Below are positions 7,491-15,657 of a DNA stretch of 64,000 nucleotides, one piece after another. The position numbers and the translations under genes were made by a program. Within the stretch, counting starts at the first letter, position 1. The number at the start of each line of letters is the position of its first letter. Source of the DNA: Thalassotalea loyana. GTDB lineage: Bacteria; Pseudomonadota; Gammaproteobacteria; Enterobacterales; Alteromonadaceae. The notes below the pieces were generated by a model. It did not search any database and was not told the DNA's origin. It saw only the letters and a list, made by a program, of their open reading frames with translations. Where the stretch lies: NCBI RefSeq assembly GCF_030161435.1, contig NZ_BSSV01000001.1, positions 868,001-932,000 of the forward strand, written 5' to 3'.

Positions 7491-7976
7491 TTAAAACATC
7501 GTGTTGTTGTTTTTAGCTGTCTTCGGAACAGGTTGATTCACTCCCCAATGCTCTACAATTCTTCCATCTTGTATTCGGAATATATGAACACCGGCTGCAC
7601 CAAGTGATTCTGGAGTGCGCTTCACATGTAGATGAATCCATACCAAGTCGCCATCGGCCGCAGTTCGCTTTATCGACATTGAAAGCTTCGGATACTTTTT
7701 GTATCTGTTTTCAAAGATGCTAAACAGCGCTTCTCGACCATCCTCAATATTAGGCGCATGCTCAGTAAAGTTTTCGCTGTAGCACTCATTTCGCAAAATA
7801 TTTATCCGCTCCGATATCGCTAAGTCAGGCCTATTTTCAAGAATTTCCATGCAATAAACAGCCAGTTTGCGATTAGATTCTTCTAGGTCGGTGCTTTTAT
7901 TTTCTTTTGCAAAAGATTTACTCATTGAGAGAAATGCAAAAATTACCGCGATTAAGATCTTGAACGTTGTATTCAT
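7491..7976 (-). CDS. Exported NTF2-like (SnoaL-type) protein
   Basis: 161 residues: signal peptide (about 1-23, ending SFA), then an NTF2-like cone domain. Typical features are the HAPNIEDGREAL stretch, the WIHLHVKRTPE strand, and the closing HIFRIQDGRIVEHWGVNQP segment. Family members include enzymes of the SnoaL type and many binding proteins; the periplasmic location here makes the role unclear. Length is normal. Confidence 0.8.
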   Translation of the reverse strand: MNTTFKILIAVIFAFLSMSKSFAKENKSTDLEESNRKLAVYCMEILENRPDLAISERINILRNECYSENFTEHAPNIEDGREALFSIFENRYKKYPKLSMSIKRTAADGDLVWIHLHVKRTPESLGAAGVHIFRIQDGRIVEHWGVNQPVPKTAKNNNTMF

Positions 7977-8014
7977 AAAATCCCTTTAATTTTGTCGTAT
8001 TTGAATAAACACAT

Positions 8015-8401
8015 TTACGTGAATAACCACGTATGTAAAAGACGCCCTGGCATCATGGCAAAGAAGCCCGCAACGAGCATACCACCAACATACAAGGCAA
8101 CCATACTATTCCTGTGTCTTTTAATATTGCCTTGCTTGGCTGAAAAGTAGGCTACAGGAACGGCGTATAGGGTTAACACGCTGAGAATGTGAATGTAGCC
8201 AAAATGATCGAGCAGTTTTGAGCCCACTTGAGCTTCCATAAACAAGGAGATGACTGCCGTTATCAACATCAACACCATGTAGACTTTACCAAGCATTTTG
8301 TGTTGCGCAGTGCCTTTTCTTTTCATTAGTAGGTAAGTGCCAATAACAAATGCGGGAACAACAGTTCCAAGGTGCAAGTAGGCAAGGTCTAGGTAATTCA
8401 T
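8015..8401 (-). CDS. DUF2306 family membrane protein
   Basis: 128 residues with four membrane helices. The motifs H-x2-LGKVYM (about 34-43), FGYIHILS (about 67-74) and the IKRHRNSM / GRLLH segments are characteristic of DUF2306, a family of inner-membrane proteins with conserved His residues and no assigned function. Intact length. Between it and its neighbours only short spacers remain, without a clear attC. Confidence 0.85.
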   Translation of the reverse strand: MNYLDLAYLHLGTVVPAFVIGTYLLMKRKGTAQHKMLGKVYMVLMLITAVISLFMEAQVGSKLLDHFGYIHILSVLTLYAVPVAYFSAKQGNIKRHRNSMVALYVGGMLVAGFFAMMPGRLLHTWLFT

Positions 8402-8445
8402 ATTGTTCTTTTATTTATTGTTTTCTGTGAATAGGGGGACGCAAA

Positions 8446-8889
8446 TTAACTTAAGACCTTAATTTGATCGACTGATGTCACTCTAATATGCGTTTGGAAA
8501 TAGTATTTATCAGTTCTTTTGCCATTTGAAATAAAATAAATAGTCACGCGTTTCGCTTTACCGGTAACTTCTATTGTCTTATCAATAAAATACTCGTCAG
8601 GAGAAGTACCATACCTGCTGGTAAAAGCTTTGATGACGTTAGGGTGAATGGCCACTGAAATATTTCTTCTATCCCTGTAATCATGCTCGGTGTTTAAATA
8701 AATAACACCTTGCTGTCTCCCCGCGCCTTTTATTGATAACTCAAAAGTACCTTTTACACTACTCGGCGCTTGTTCTTCCGTTTGCGCAATTAAATTCATT
8801 ACAGGGGTTATACCCAAGTCTGCAGCTTCTTTCGGCGTTGAGCTACAGCCACTAAGGACTAGAATTGAGATTAAAACTAAATATTTCAA
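8446..8889 (-). CDS. Hypothetical lipoprotein
   Basis: 147 residues. The N terminus has a lipobox (LSGC, Cys at about 15) followed by SSTPKE, so the product should be a lipoprotein of the cell envelope. The remainder is beta-rich with repeated basic residues (RRNISVAIHP, KAKRVTIYFIS). No named domain recognised. A degenerate attC lies upstream of it at 8915. Confidence 0.7.
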   Translation of the reverse strand: MKYLVLISILVLSGCSSTPKEAADLGITPVMNLIAQTEEQAPSSVKGTFELSIKGAGRQQGVIYLNTEHDYRDRRNISVAIHPNVIKAFTSRYGTSPDEYFIDKTIEVTGKAKRVTIYFISNGKRTDKYYFQTHIRVTSVDQIKVLS

Positions 8890-8914
8890 GTTGTTACCTT
8901 CCTACTAGGTTTGT

Positions 8915-9012
8915 TGCTAGCGATATAAACGGTTGATTCTACTTGGCTAAACTATTCAGTAAAGTGGGACTGAGCCAAGCGTTAGAAGTTCCATACTTAA
9001 TTGGCTTATTAT
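8915..9012 (-). repeat. Degenerate attC site
   Basis: Inner arms CTTGGCTAAAC and ACTGAGCCAAGCGTTAGAAG are clear; the R' core is altered (TAGCGA) and the R'' reads TTATTATAA. Confidence 0.6.
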
Positions 9013-9704
9013 AAAGAGCTTTCCACTTTGTAATCAGCTACTAAACCAACATTTTCTATAGGGCTTGGTAAAACATCATCGGCCGTATTTATTATCCCAT
9101 CCCTCCCATAAGAGCGAATATGGTATGAGTTTTCGTCAATAACCTTATAGTAATAGAGCTTCATTTCATCCGCATTAACTTGAGTAGCGTCGTTCAAAAA
9201 TACCATTGAATTTTCAGGAAGTGACTTCTGCAAAGCTTCCAGGGATTCTGGGTAGCTACCGTTTTGAACTTTATAAAACTCGATAGCTTGAACAGCACTT
9301 GTCAGTTGAGTTTTAGCCATTGAAGCTCGAAGTTCATCGTAAACACCGTCTTCTTGGACAAAACCAAAGTAACCAATGGAGCCGTACAAAATCACAGTAA
9401 AGAGAATACCAGCCGTTCCTACATATTTGAGCTTTGAGTGTTTAGCTTTAAAACCCCATAAGATTGCAATGATCCCAAACAAAACGCCGATCAACGGGAT
9501 AAAAGACATTCCTCCAATTACATAAGCTAAACATCCAGCTGAATCTTTCGGTTGTGCAATTGTTCGGTTGTTTTCTAGTATCTGTTCAGTAATCAGCCTA
9601 TTCACTTCATTAAAGCGAGCAGGGTAAGCATCTCTGTCTATGTTATCGCGAACATCAATAAGTTCATCAAGGGAGTATTTTGAGTAATCGATATTGGGAT
9701 CCAT
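9009..9704 (-). CDS. Membrane protein with C-terminal pilin (GspG)-like domain
   Basis: 231 residues. A cytoplasmic N-terminal helical stretch (about 1-55), two membrane helices (about 60-80 and 92-112), then a periplasmic part (about 120-231). Its TQLTSAVQAIEFYKVQNGSYPESLEAL segment and later RSYGRDGIINTADDV strongly resemble the soluble domain of type II secretion major pseudopilins (T2SSG), including the calcium-site-like DG..N.ADD. No prepilin peptidase motif is present, so this is a pilin-like domain on a different membrane anchor. Function unknown. Confidence 0.65.
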   Translation of the reverse strand: MDPNIDYSKYSLDELIDVRDNIDRDAYPARFNEVNRLITEQILENNRTIAQPKDSAGCLAYVIGGMSFIPLIGVLFGIIAILWGFKAKHSKLKYVGTAGILFTVILYGSIGYFGFVQEDGVYDELRASMAKTQLTSAVQAIEFYKVQNGSYPESLEALQKSLPENSMVFLNDATQVNADEMKLYYYKVIDENSYHIRSYGRDGIINTADDVLPSPIENVGLVADYKVESSL

Positions 9705-9725
9705 GCCGGAATTTCTCCTATATTT

Positions 9726-9832
9726 TACAACGCCCTGTTAGCGGGCAAAACAATGTTGGCTAAACCATGAAGTTGAGCGGAACTGAGCCAAGCGTTAGCA
9801 GTTCCACCCTTAATTGGTTGATGATGTTACAC
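9726..9832 (-). repeat. attC site
   Basis: ACAACGCCC...GCGGGC arm, then ATGTTGGCTAAAC and ACTGAGCCAAGCGTTAGCAG, ending TGTTACACC. Overlaps the end of the DUF998 gene. Confidence 0.75.
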
Positions 9833-10441
9833 CTGTGCCAAAATTAGCGAAAAAGCACTGAGCCAAAGTAGCTTTACCCAATACGATATACGCTGATAAT
9901 ACCCTGTTAATTTTTGTTTTCTAACGGCTTTAGCCATTTTTACTAAATAATAAATCGCTAAAACAACGGTGATGATTGACGCTATGCGAAACCAAAAAGG
10001 AATATAAACAGAGCTGGCACTAAAGGCTATTACCAGTGGTGCAATTAAAAGTGATAACAGCATAACAAAGCCAGTCCAAGAGTGTATTTTACAGTTTAGT
10101 GTAGGTGATTTTGTGTAGGGATCTTTATCCATTGGGAAATAGCCTGCAATCCAAGTACCTATTCCATGTATGATGATTAAGACACCAGCAATCGTTATTG
10201 ATAACGTTGAGTTATCAAGTTGAATTAAAGCCCAGCCAAATAAGCAAAAAATAAAACCGAGTGGGTAGTTATTAATCACAGGTGAAATTTTTTCAGTGGG
10301 ACTTCCCGTTGCGCCTAATTCACTGCAAAATTGATTTGCATGATCGTAATTAGGGTAAAGTTTACCTGCGACATAAACGCCTAAAGAAATCCAAATTGTT
10401 GCAATTAATCCCGATAACGTTGCAATACTCTCTAACAACAC
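9827..10441 (-). CDS. DUF998 family membrane protein
   Basis: 204 residues with six predicted membrane helices. DUF998 features are present: an N-terminal helix, the FCSELGATGSPT loop after the first helix, a GTWIAGYFPMDKDP loop, and the KIHSWTGF segment with a conserved His. The family is an inner-membrane protein without assigned function, also known from other integron and accessory regions. Length normal. Confidence 0.85.
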   Translation of the reverse strand: MLLESIATLSGLIATIWISLGVYVAGKLYPNYDHANQFCSELGATGSPTEKISPVINNYPLGFIFCLFGWALIQLDNSTLSITIAGVLIIIHGIGTWIAGYFPMDKDPYTKSPTLNCKIHSWTGFVMLLSLLIAPLVIAFSASSVYIPFWFRIASIITVVLAIYYLVKMAKAVRKQKLTGYYQRISYWVKLLWLSAFSLILAQV

Positions 10442-10457
10442 CGTATTCCTTGTGTTA

Positions 10458-10559
10458 ACTAACGCCCCAATAAGAGGCTGATAAATGCTTGGTTAAACTG
10501 CCTAGTGAAGCGAAACTGAGCCAAGCGTCAGCAGTCCTCGAGTTAATAGCTAATTAGAT
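10458..10559 (-). repeat. attC site
   Basis: ACTAACGCCCC with AGAGGC partner, ATGCTTGGTTAAAC and ACTGAGCCAAGCGTCAGCAG; the R'' end is degenerate (AATTAGAT). Confidence 0.75.
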
Positions 10560-10563
10560 AAAA

Positions 10564-10842
10564 TTACTCAGGCTCTGCTGGCTTCAACTGCATTGTCAAA
10601 ATAACCAATAGCGCTGCCCAAATACCGACTACACCTTTACCACTAAAACCAAGCGCTATCACTAAAGGTTTTAAAATAAACAAATGAGCGATAAATACGG
10701 GGACAATTAAAATAGCAATTAACTTTATGTTTGGTAAGACTTTAATGTGTTTTTCGCAATGAGGGCAAATTTTAGTTTTGCCAAATTTATTTAACGTTTT
10801 CGAGAACAATCCTATTTTATGCGCGCAATGCGGACATTTCAT
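10564..10842 (-). CDS. Zinc-ribbon membrane protein
   Basis: 92 residues: CPHC at residues 3-6 and CPHC at about 27-30 form a zinc ribbon at the very N terminus, followed by two hydrophobic helices (about 42-60 and 65-85). Layout and length match the cassette product at 2460-2738, so the array holds at least two members of this type. Function unknown. Confidence 0.7.
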   Translation of the reverse strand: MKCPHCAHKIGLFSKTLNKFGKTKICPHCEKHIKVLPNIKLIAILIVPVFIAHLFILKPLVIALGFSGKGVVGIWAALLVILTMQLKPAEPE

Positions 10843-10869
10843 TGTCTTTCCTTAGTTGTTTAGTATTTG

Positions 10870-10893
10870 GTTAACGGGCGGAACACTTGTTAT
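10870..10893 (-). repeat. Vestigial attC (outer cores only)
   Basis: GTTAACGGGC and CTTGTTATG cores lie only about 12 bases apart at the place where a full attC is expected. This looks like a site that lost its inner arms by deletion. Confidence 0.4.
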
Positions 10894-10900
10894 GGCACTA

Positions 10901-11128
10901 CTAATGATTTGGGTCCGCTGCAGTCGCCTTTGTGATTATTGGTGACAACAAAAAGTAGACAAGTAAAGCAAGCCAGCTAAAAAATATGGCCGTAAAAACC
11001 CATAACAATTTTTCATTGCCCTCAGTACGACATGACTTGTTTATATGAATAGCGGGATACAGCCAGGCAGCTAAAAGTACTGGCAATACAATAAAAAATA
11101 TAACGATGGGTGTGAGTAGTATGTCCAT
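10901..11128 (-). CDS. Small membrane protein, PLDc_N-like
   Basis: 75 residues with two membrane helices. MDILLTPIVIFF and LLWVFTAIFFSWLALLVYFLL mirror the product at 1011-1208. The second helix resembles the PLDc_N anchor domain, but nothing catalytic is attached. Two members of one family in one array suggest duplication or repeated capture. Confidence 0.65.
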   Translation of the reverse strand: MDILLTPIVIFFIVLPVLLAAWLYPAIHINKSCRTEGNEKLLWVFTAIFFSWLALLVYFLLSPIITKATAADPNH

Positions 11129-11148
11129 ATTTAATCTCAGTTGAAACT

Positions 11149-11237
11149 TGTAACGCCAATAATGGGCTTTTTATGCTTGGCTAAAACTGTGTAACTGAGC
11201 CAAGCCTTAGCAGTCCCACTTTAGTTACTTGTTAGGT
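11149..11237 (-). repeat. attC site
   Basis: TGTAACGCC...GGGC arm, ATGCTTGGCTAAAAC, AACTGAGCCAAGCCTTAGCAGTCCC and GTTAGGT end. It is about 13 bp shorter than the array norm because the central part of the palindrome is missing. Confidence 0.85.
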
Positions 11238-11239
11238 GT

Positions 11240-11536
11240 TCATATCCAATCATGTGCTAGTGCCATTAACGAAATAAAAACAGCAAGCAAATTTGCACCT
11301 ATTGTAACGATATGAATTAAATGAACAATTCTTTTTACCTTGAAAGCTTTAAGTGAATAGATAACCGAAAGTAAAGATAAAACAAAAAATGCGTAAATAG
11401 GATAATACCAATAAGCTTCCGGATCGAATTTTGTATATTCACACGCTATGATGGCATAGGAAAAGCCGATAAAAGCTAATAAACCATGAGCTGATTGTGC
11501 AATAGGTTTAGAGTTAGCATAATAGATAGTCGGCAC
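11240..11536 (-). CDS. Hypothetical three-TM membrane protein
   Basis: 98 residues from GTG 11536. Three hydrophobic segments (about 16-34, 43-62, 74-94). The start codon is GTG with no strong ribosome-binding site, so the exact start is uncertain. No family recognised. Sits between two attC sites as a single-gene cassette. Confidence 0.55.
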   Translation of the reverse strand: MPTIYYANSKPIAQSAHGLLAFIGFSYAIIACEYTKFDPEAYWYYPIYAFFVLSLLSVIYSLKAFKVKRIVHLIHIVTIGANLLAVFISLMALAHDWI

Positions 11537-11593
11537 TACGAGGTAAAAAATTAATACTCAAACCTGCCTAATAACTCATGACTTCCCTGAGCA

Positions 11594-11684
11594 CCTAACG
11601 TTTTGCTAAGAGGAAAATAATGGTTGGCTATAATCGCAAAGCGATGGTCAAATGTTATTTTTCTTTTTGATCAACTCGTTACAC
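11594..11684 (-). repeat. attC site, divergent arms
   Basis: ACCTAACG core and TCGTTAC end, with ATGGTTGGCTATAATCGC and GCGATGGTCAAATG inner arms unlike the common type in this array, which suggests a cassette from another source. Confidence 0.65.
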
Positions 11685-11686
11685 GA

Positions 11687-12022
11687 CTATTGAATTAAAG
11701 CCATAGATTCAACCATTGGCCTTCCATTTGTGCAGCTGGCAGATTTTTTATCGTACCCTACCTCAACATTTGATTTAGTAGATTTTGCTGTAAGAAGCAT
11801 AGAATAATATCTCTGTTTTAATTCTGGATCTAAACTGGGGTTTATCGCAAAAAAGTTATCTGTACAACCATGATCTGTGGGCATTCTAGAAAAACCAAAA
11901 TAAATATTGTCAGAATTATATATTTTTACCCAAGTAACAGTCCCACTTACATTCCCTGTATACGCTGCAAGAGCATTAGTTGAGAGCAAAAATAAAGCAG
12001 ATAGACTAAATGTTTTTTTCAT
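11687..12022 (-). CDS. Small secreted protein, SubB-like cassette family member 1
   Basis: 111 residues from ATG 12022 (MKKTFSLSALFLLSTNALA), a typical signal peptide. The mature part has the pattern shared by four cassettes here: a G-x-V-T-x-(V/I)-x-x-Y strand, a second strand with a Cys before a (F/V)AI element, R-x-YSMLL-x-A-x-S helix, a following V-x-V-x-Y strand and a terminal Cys. The layout is reminiscent of the small OB-fold B subunits of AB5 toxins (SubB/PltB-like), read by eye only. Expected in the periplasm or outside the cell. Confidence 0.65.
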   Translation of the reverse strand: MKKTFSLSALFLLSTNALAAYTGNVSGTVTWVKIYNSDNIYFGFSRMPTDHGCTDNFFAINPSLDPELKQRYYSMLLTAKSTKSNVEVGYDKKSASCTNGRPMVESMALIQ

Positions 12023-12056
12023 AGTGGAACCCATATAGTGAAATAAAATAAAGGCG

Positions 12057-12159
12057 TATAACGTCTCAATAAGAGGTTATAAATGCTTAGCTAAACTTGT
12101 GTAGCGAAGCGGAACTGAGCTAAGCTATAGCAGTCTCGCTCTTAATTGGCTTGTTATGT
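12057..12159 (-). repeat. attC site
   Basis: TATAACGTC...GAGGTTATAAATGCTTAGC and ACTGAGCTAAGC arms show compensating changes (CTTAGC/GCTAAG), so the palindrome is conserved although the sequence drifted. Confidence 0.9.
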
Positions 12160-12161
12160 TT

Positions 12162-12500
12162 TTAAAATCGTGTTTCCTGCAAAGCAATCAAGCTTGCTTC
12201 GCAGTCATTTGTATTAGACGTAATGCGAACTTTTTTACCCGACATATATGCTGCCATTGCAACACTTAGAAATCGATCAACAAACTCTTTATCATGAGCA
12301 TTATATGTAACTTTCGCCACTCTTAAACAGCTTTGATTTTCAAAGGTCACATCATTTCCAAAATAGACACGAATAGATTTATCCGTACCCAAATCATAAA
12401 CCTTAACAGCTATTAAAGTTCCTAAACCAATATCTGTCGCTGCATATGAAAAATTACAGAAAAAACTTACTAAAAAAAATATGATGACTTTTAATTTCAT
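12162..12500 (-). CDS. Small secreted protein, SubB-like cassette family member 2
   Basis: 112 residues from ATG 12500, with GGAT just upstream; a longer TTG-initiated frame would begin inside the attC and is rejected. Signal peptide about 1-22 (ending SYA). The mature part follows the shared pattern: GTLIAVKVYD, RVYFGND, a Cys, a (V)DRFLSVAMAAYMSGKKVRI helix-strand unit and a second Cys near the C terminus. Divergent from the other members, but the same length and order. Confidence 0.6.
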   Translation of the reverse strand: MKLKVIIFFLVSFFCNFSYAATDIGLGTLIAVKVYDLGTDKSIRVYFGNDVTFENQSCLRVAKVTYNAHDKEFVDRFLSVAMAAYMSGKKVRITSNTNDCEASLIALQETRF

Positions 12501-12514
12501 TACTAATCCAAAAA

Positions 12515-12618
12515 TATAACGCCCCAATAAGAGGCTGATAATGCTTGGCTAAAATTGTGTAGCGGAGCAGAACTGCGCCAAACTTTATCAGTCCCGAACC
12601 TAAATGGCTTTGTTATAT
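12515..12618 (-). repeat. attC site
   Basis: TATAACGCCCC...AGAGGCTGATAATGCTTGGCTAAA and CTTTATCAGTCCC arms with TGTTATA end; the inner right arm has mismatches (CTGCGCCAAAC). Confidence 0.88.
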
Positions 12619-13077
12619 GTAATTACCACTAATTGCTCTCATGGCTTTTACATTCTTCTGGTTAAGTTTTTCATAATTTTTGTTCTTTGAAAACTTTGGG
12701 CCAATCCACCCGTCTTCGTGAGTAAAAGCCATTGTCCACGCCAAATTCTTTGGGAAAACATGGAAATCTTGAAGCTGCGTATTATTTGGTTTTTCATGGA
12801 TTATGTATAAGACTTTTTCGTCTTGTCCAAAACTGTCTTCCATTAATATATATGTCGGTGCTTCATGTTTTTCATATTGTTCAATTGCCTTTTTGTTTTC
12901 CAGCTCACTATTCATTTCATCCCATACATATGATTTGTGGCGAGATATGCCTTTAAAAGAAGTTCTAGATGGGCAAAAAGTTGCGAGCCAATTGTGAGCG
13001 ATACAAAGAGCACTCTCTCCACTCACAATTTCAAAGTCATCAATATTTAAGGATTCTGGCAGACTTTCTCGTTTCAT
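12613..13077 (-). CDS. DUF4275-like protein
   Basis: 154 residues, cytoplasmic, no membrane segment. The C-terminal DFHVFPKNLAWTMAFTHEDG followed by WIGPKF matches the conserved end of DUF4275 (D-x-(Y/H)-V-x-x-x-(F/L)-x-WT...THE-x-G-x-GP-x-F). The N-terminal W-x-x-x-F is also typical. Function of the family is unknown. A single-gene cassette flanked by good attC sites. Confidence 0.65.
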   Translation of the reverse strand: MKRESLPESLNIDDFEIVSGESALCIAHNWLATFCPSRTSFKGISRHKSYVWDEMNSELENKKAIEQYEKHEAPTYILMEDSFGQDEKVLYIIHEKPNNTQLQDFHVFPKNLAWTMAFTHEDGWIGPKFSKNKNYEKLNQKNVKAMRAISGNYI

Positions 13078-13084
13078 ATTTACG

Positions 13085-13197
13085 TATAACGCCTCAATAA
13101 GGGGGCTTATAATGCTTGGCTAAACTGTGTAGCGAAGCGGAACTGAGCCAAGCTTTAACAGTCCCGTAACTTTTTTAGCTTTTTAGCTTTTTAGGTA
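13085..13197 (-). repeat. attC site
   Basis: TATAACGCC...GGGGGCTTATAATGCTTGGCTAAAC and ACTGAGCCAAGCTTTAACAGTCCCG arms. The R'' side contains three tandem copies of TTTTTAGC and ends TTTTTAGGTA, a local slippage expansion that altered the core. Confidence 0.85.
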
Positions 13198-13457
13198 TAC
13201 GGTACCACTTTATAAACAATTTTATTAACTTTATGAAACTCGTTAATTTCACTGACCGCTTTTTCCGCAAAGTACAAAACGTAGTCGCCAGTTATATCTT
13301 CATTGGAACAAAAAGCATAATCTAAATCGAAATGCTCGCATAATACGTCTTCAATGTAATCTCTATGTTCATAATCAATGAGTTCAATATAAGGTCCCCA
13401 TTCGGGATGACTTTTGACACTTATTGGTGACAAGATGTATCGAAACTCTTCGAGCAT
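13191..13457 (-). CDS. Hypothetical cytoplasmic protein
   Basis: 88 residues, acidic and aromatic-rich, no membrane segment or signal. Contains Y-E-H-R-D-Y-I-E-D-V-L and a YVLYFAEKAV helix-strand. Its short length and acidic character are like immunity or antitoxin proteins, but no partner gene is present in the cassette. Unrecognised. Confidence 0.55.
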   Translation of the reverse strand: MLEEFRYILSPISVKSHPEWGPYIELIDYEHRDYIEDVLCEHFDLDYAFCSNEDITGDYVLYFAEKAVSEINEFHKVNKIVYKVVPYT

Positions 13458-13466
13458 GATTGTATA

Positions 13467-13568
13467 CCTAACGCCCCAATAAGGGGCTGACTATGCTTAG
13501 CTATTCTTGTGTAGCGAGGCGGAACCGAGCTAAGCTTTTACAATCCCGCGCTTTAATCGCCTGTTAAA
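13467..13568 (-). repeat. attC site
   Basis: ACCTAACGCCCC...GGGGCTGACTATGCTTAGC and CCGAGCTAAGCTTTTACAATCCC arms; compensating changes keep the stem. End TGTTAAA overlaps the next stop codon. Confidence 0.9.
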
Positions 13569-14547
13569 GCGATTTTTCTCGATATTTTTCTATAGTCATT
13601 AGAAATTCATTGGGTGAATCTACGCCCAAATATATGAGCTTACCCGAATTAAGTTTGATCTCAATATTTGGATTACCAGCCAAATTGAATCTATTAACAT
13701 TATCTGAACGACGTATGAATGTAGAATTAGGCTGAACGTGAGCAATTTCACTAAAAGCAATCTTTAATGGATTCCAAACGCCATACCTCACTACAATGCT
13801 GTCCTGAAGAATTGAAATAGGCCTAATGGCAATCGCTTTATACTCGGCAATAAAAAATACTAAACCAAGAAGAGTTAAAGCTGTTGTGAAATTAGCCGCA
13901 AACGGTGACCATAAAAAATGTAAAAGCAAATGCATTACGGGGAGTTCAAATAAAATAATTAAAATAAAGCCTAATTGATTGCTTTGAGCACCATCTTTTT
14001 TATGGCAGCTAAAATGATTATCTCCTGTAAAATTTTGTGACCTTATCTTTTTAGAAAATAACGCGTATGTCCAAACTCGCGCTTCAAAAGTGAGTAAAGA
14101 GCTAATAGCACCTTTACCTACAATTTTCTCAATTGGTTTTGATATAGCCAAATCTGGATCTTGCTCTTGAGTAAGAGAAGCTTTGATAGCAAAAAATACG
14201 GTCAAAATAGTGGTGATTTCTAAAACGATAAACGCAGCTATAGCAAGGTAGCGCAAAGATTCAAGGTAAGGCCATACAATCTTTGAACTTTCAGGGATTA
14301 CAAAGCTACCCAGCAAAATAATTAAACAACTATAGGCAACAGCTTTGATAGCGGCTTCTTTTTTATCTTTAACAAACCAAAAACATAAAATAGGCAAGAC
14401 AACTAAACCGTCGACTAGCAAAAGCCACTCTGGTTTTTCTCCGCCATATCCATTAAGAATATTTGAGCTTTGATAATAAAAAGCCCAGAAAACAGAAATG
14501 ACTGCAAGAAATATAAACGGGATATTCTTTTTAGTTAACGGTTGCAC
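13564..14547 (-). CDS. Multi-pass membrane protein with C-terminal PH-like domain
   Basis: 327 residues, the longest cassette gene in the array. About six hydrophobic helices (near 10-28, 43-60, 68-85, 92-125, 195-215, 222-240) surround a cytoplasmic loop. The C-terminal 75 residues (DSIVVRYGVWNPLKIAFSEI..., then IEIKLNSGKLIYLGVDSPNEFL) have the strand pattern of bacterial PH-like membrane-associated domains. Inner-membrane location expected. Function unknown. Confidence 0.65.
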   Translation of the reverse strand: MQPLTKKNIPFIFLAVISVFWAFYYQSSNILNGYGGEKPEWLLLVDGLVVLPILCFWFVKDKKEAAIKAVAYSCLIILLGSFVIPESSKIVWPYLESLRYLAIAAFIVLEITTILTVFFAIKASLTQEQDPDLAISKPIEKIVGKGAISSLLTFEARVWTYALFSKKIRSQNFTGDNHFSCHKKDGAQSNQLGFILIILFELPVMHLLLHFLWSPFAANFTTALTLLGLVFFIAEYKAIAIRPISILQDSIVVRYGVWNPLKIAFSEIAHVQPNSTFIRRSDNVNRFNLAGNPNIEIKLNSGKLIYLGVDSPNEFLMTIEKYREKSL

Positions 14548-14564
14548 CGATACTCCTTATCGTT

Positions 14565-14663
14565 TTAACGCCTCAATAAGAGGCTGGCAATGCTTGGTTA
14601 AAATTTGTGACCAAAGAGCACAAACCTACTGTTTTGCGTTCGCCCTTAACCGACTTGTTAAAC
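14565..14663 (-). repeat. attC site, divergent inner arms
   Basis: TTTAACGCC...AGAGGCTGGCAATGCTTGGTTAAAA with an unusual partner arm (ACAAACCTACTGTTTTGCG) and TTGTTAAA end. Confidence 0.75.
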
Positions 14664-14664
14664 C

Positions 14665-15531
14665 TTATTTTTCTACAAGCTCTTTAATGCTTTTTACCAC
14701 TAAGTCACGGTCAGCAATGTGTAAGTGGTGCTTTTCTGATTCAGAATATATAACACGACTCTGGGTAGATAAACTTTTGAAATAGCTTTCCGCACCAGCA
14801 TACAAAGCATCCATTGAGTATGCTATCTCATCGGGAACAAACGGTGGATCGTACCGTTTACCTGTTTGCTTTGAACGTACAATTATTAAGGGTTTTTCAC
14901 CATAGTTTGAGGCGTCAGCTAATATTTTATAGCTTTTGATGTGGTCAACATTTTCCGGAACTCTTTTAAACATTGGATCATGAATACTTTGCTCAAACAT
15001 ATACATGCGTTTTAACTTCTCATTATCTGTTTTGAAGTTTTTAGGCCAGCGAGTGCCCATTGTATAAAAATACCCAAGTGGCGGCGGGTCAATAAGTACT
15101 GCACCTAATACTTCATGTGGATAAAGATTATTGTATGCAGTGAAAATATAAGACGCATATGAACCACCAGCAAAATAATAGGGAGGCTTTATTTCAGCGG
15201 CTTTAAGTAAATTACTGAGTCTATTTGCCATGTCATTTACAGTGAATGGAACTGGGCCTTTTTCGCTTTTTCCCAGTCCTGCACGGTCATATAAGCAAAT
15301 GCTAAACTGGTTTTTTAATTGCTTTATATTTTTTAGCCAAACACCATCTGAGCCAGAACGTCCAAAACCCTGTTCTAGTATTAATTGTGGCTTATCATTC
15401 TCGTAACACTCTAGATAAAGCTTGAAGCCACCAACATCATATAACCCTGATTTTGTCGGTTTCATTTCTGGCTCTGAGGCTAAAGCACTATAGCCAATAC
15501 AAATTAAAAATAACCATAAAATTGATTTCAT
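14665..15531 (-). CDS. Exported alpha/beta hydrolase
   Basis: 288 residues from ATG 15531 (GGAG upstream). An upstream extension would run into the attC and is rejected. Signal peptide about 1-18 (ending ALA). Oxyanion region LILEQGFGRSG, then YDRAGLGKSEKG typical of the fold; the nucleophile elbow reads GGSYAS, so the last Gly of GxSxG is Ala. A late HHLHIAD supplies the His. Likely a periplasmic or outer-membrane-associated esterase/peptidase-like enzyme. Confidence 0.75.
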   Translation of the reverse strand: MKSILWLFLICIGYSALASEPEMKPTKSGLYDVGGFKLYLECYENDKPQLILEQGFGRSGSDGVWLKNIKQLKNQFSICLYDRAGLGKSEKGPVPFTVNDMANRLSNLLKAAEIKPPYYFAGGSYASYIFTAYNNLYPHEVLGAVLIDPPPLGYFYTMGTRWPKNFKTDNEKLKRMYMFEQSIHDPMFKRVPENVDHIKSYKILADASNYGEKPLIIVRSKQTGKRYDPPFVPDEIAYSMDALYAGAESYFKSLSTQSRVIYSESEKHHLHIADRDLVVKSIKELVEK

Positions 15532-15556
15532 ATAGACTCCATTCTTTATGTGAGGC

Positions 15557-15657
15557 TTATTGCCCCAATAAGAGGCGACAAATAGTTGGCTAAAATATGA
15601 AGCGAAGCGGAACTGAGCCAAGCTTTTGCAGTCCCGCGCTTAAGTGGCTTGTTATAA
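15557..15657 (-). repeat. attC site with mutated R' core
   Basis: The R' core reads TTATTGCCCC instead of TAACGCCCC, but the remaining arms (ATAGTTGGCTAAAA, ACTGAGCCAAGCTTTTGCAGTCCCG, TTGTTATAA) match the consensus. The core change may make this site non-recombining. Confidence 0.8.
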
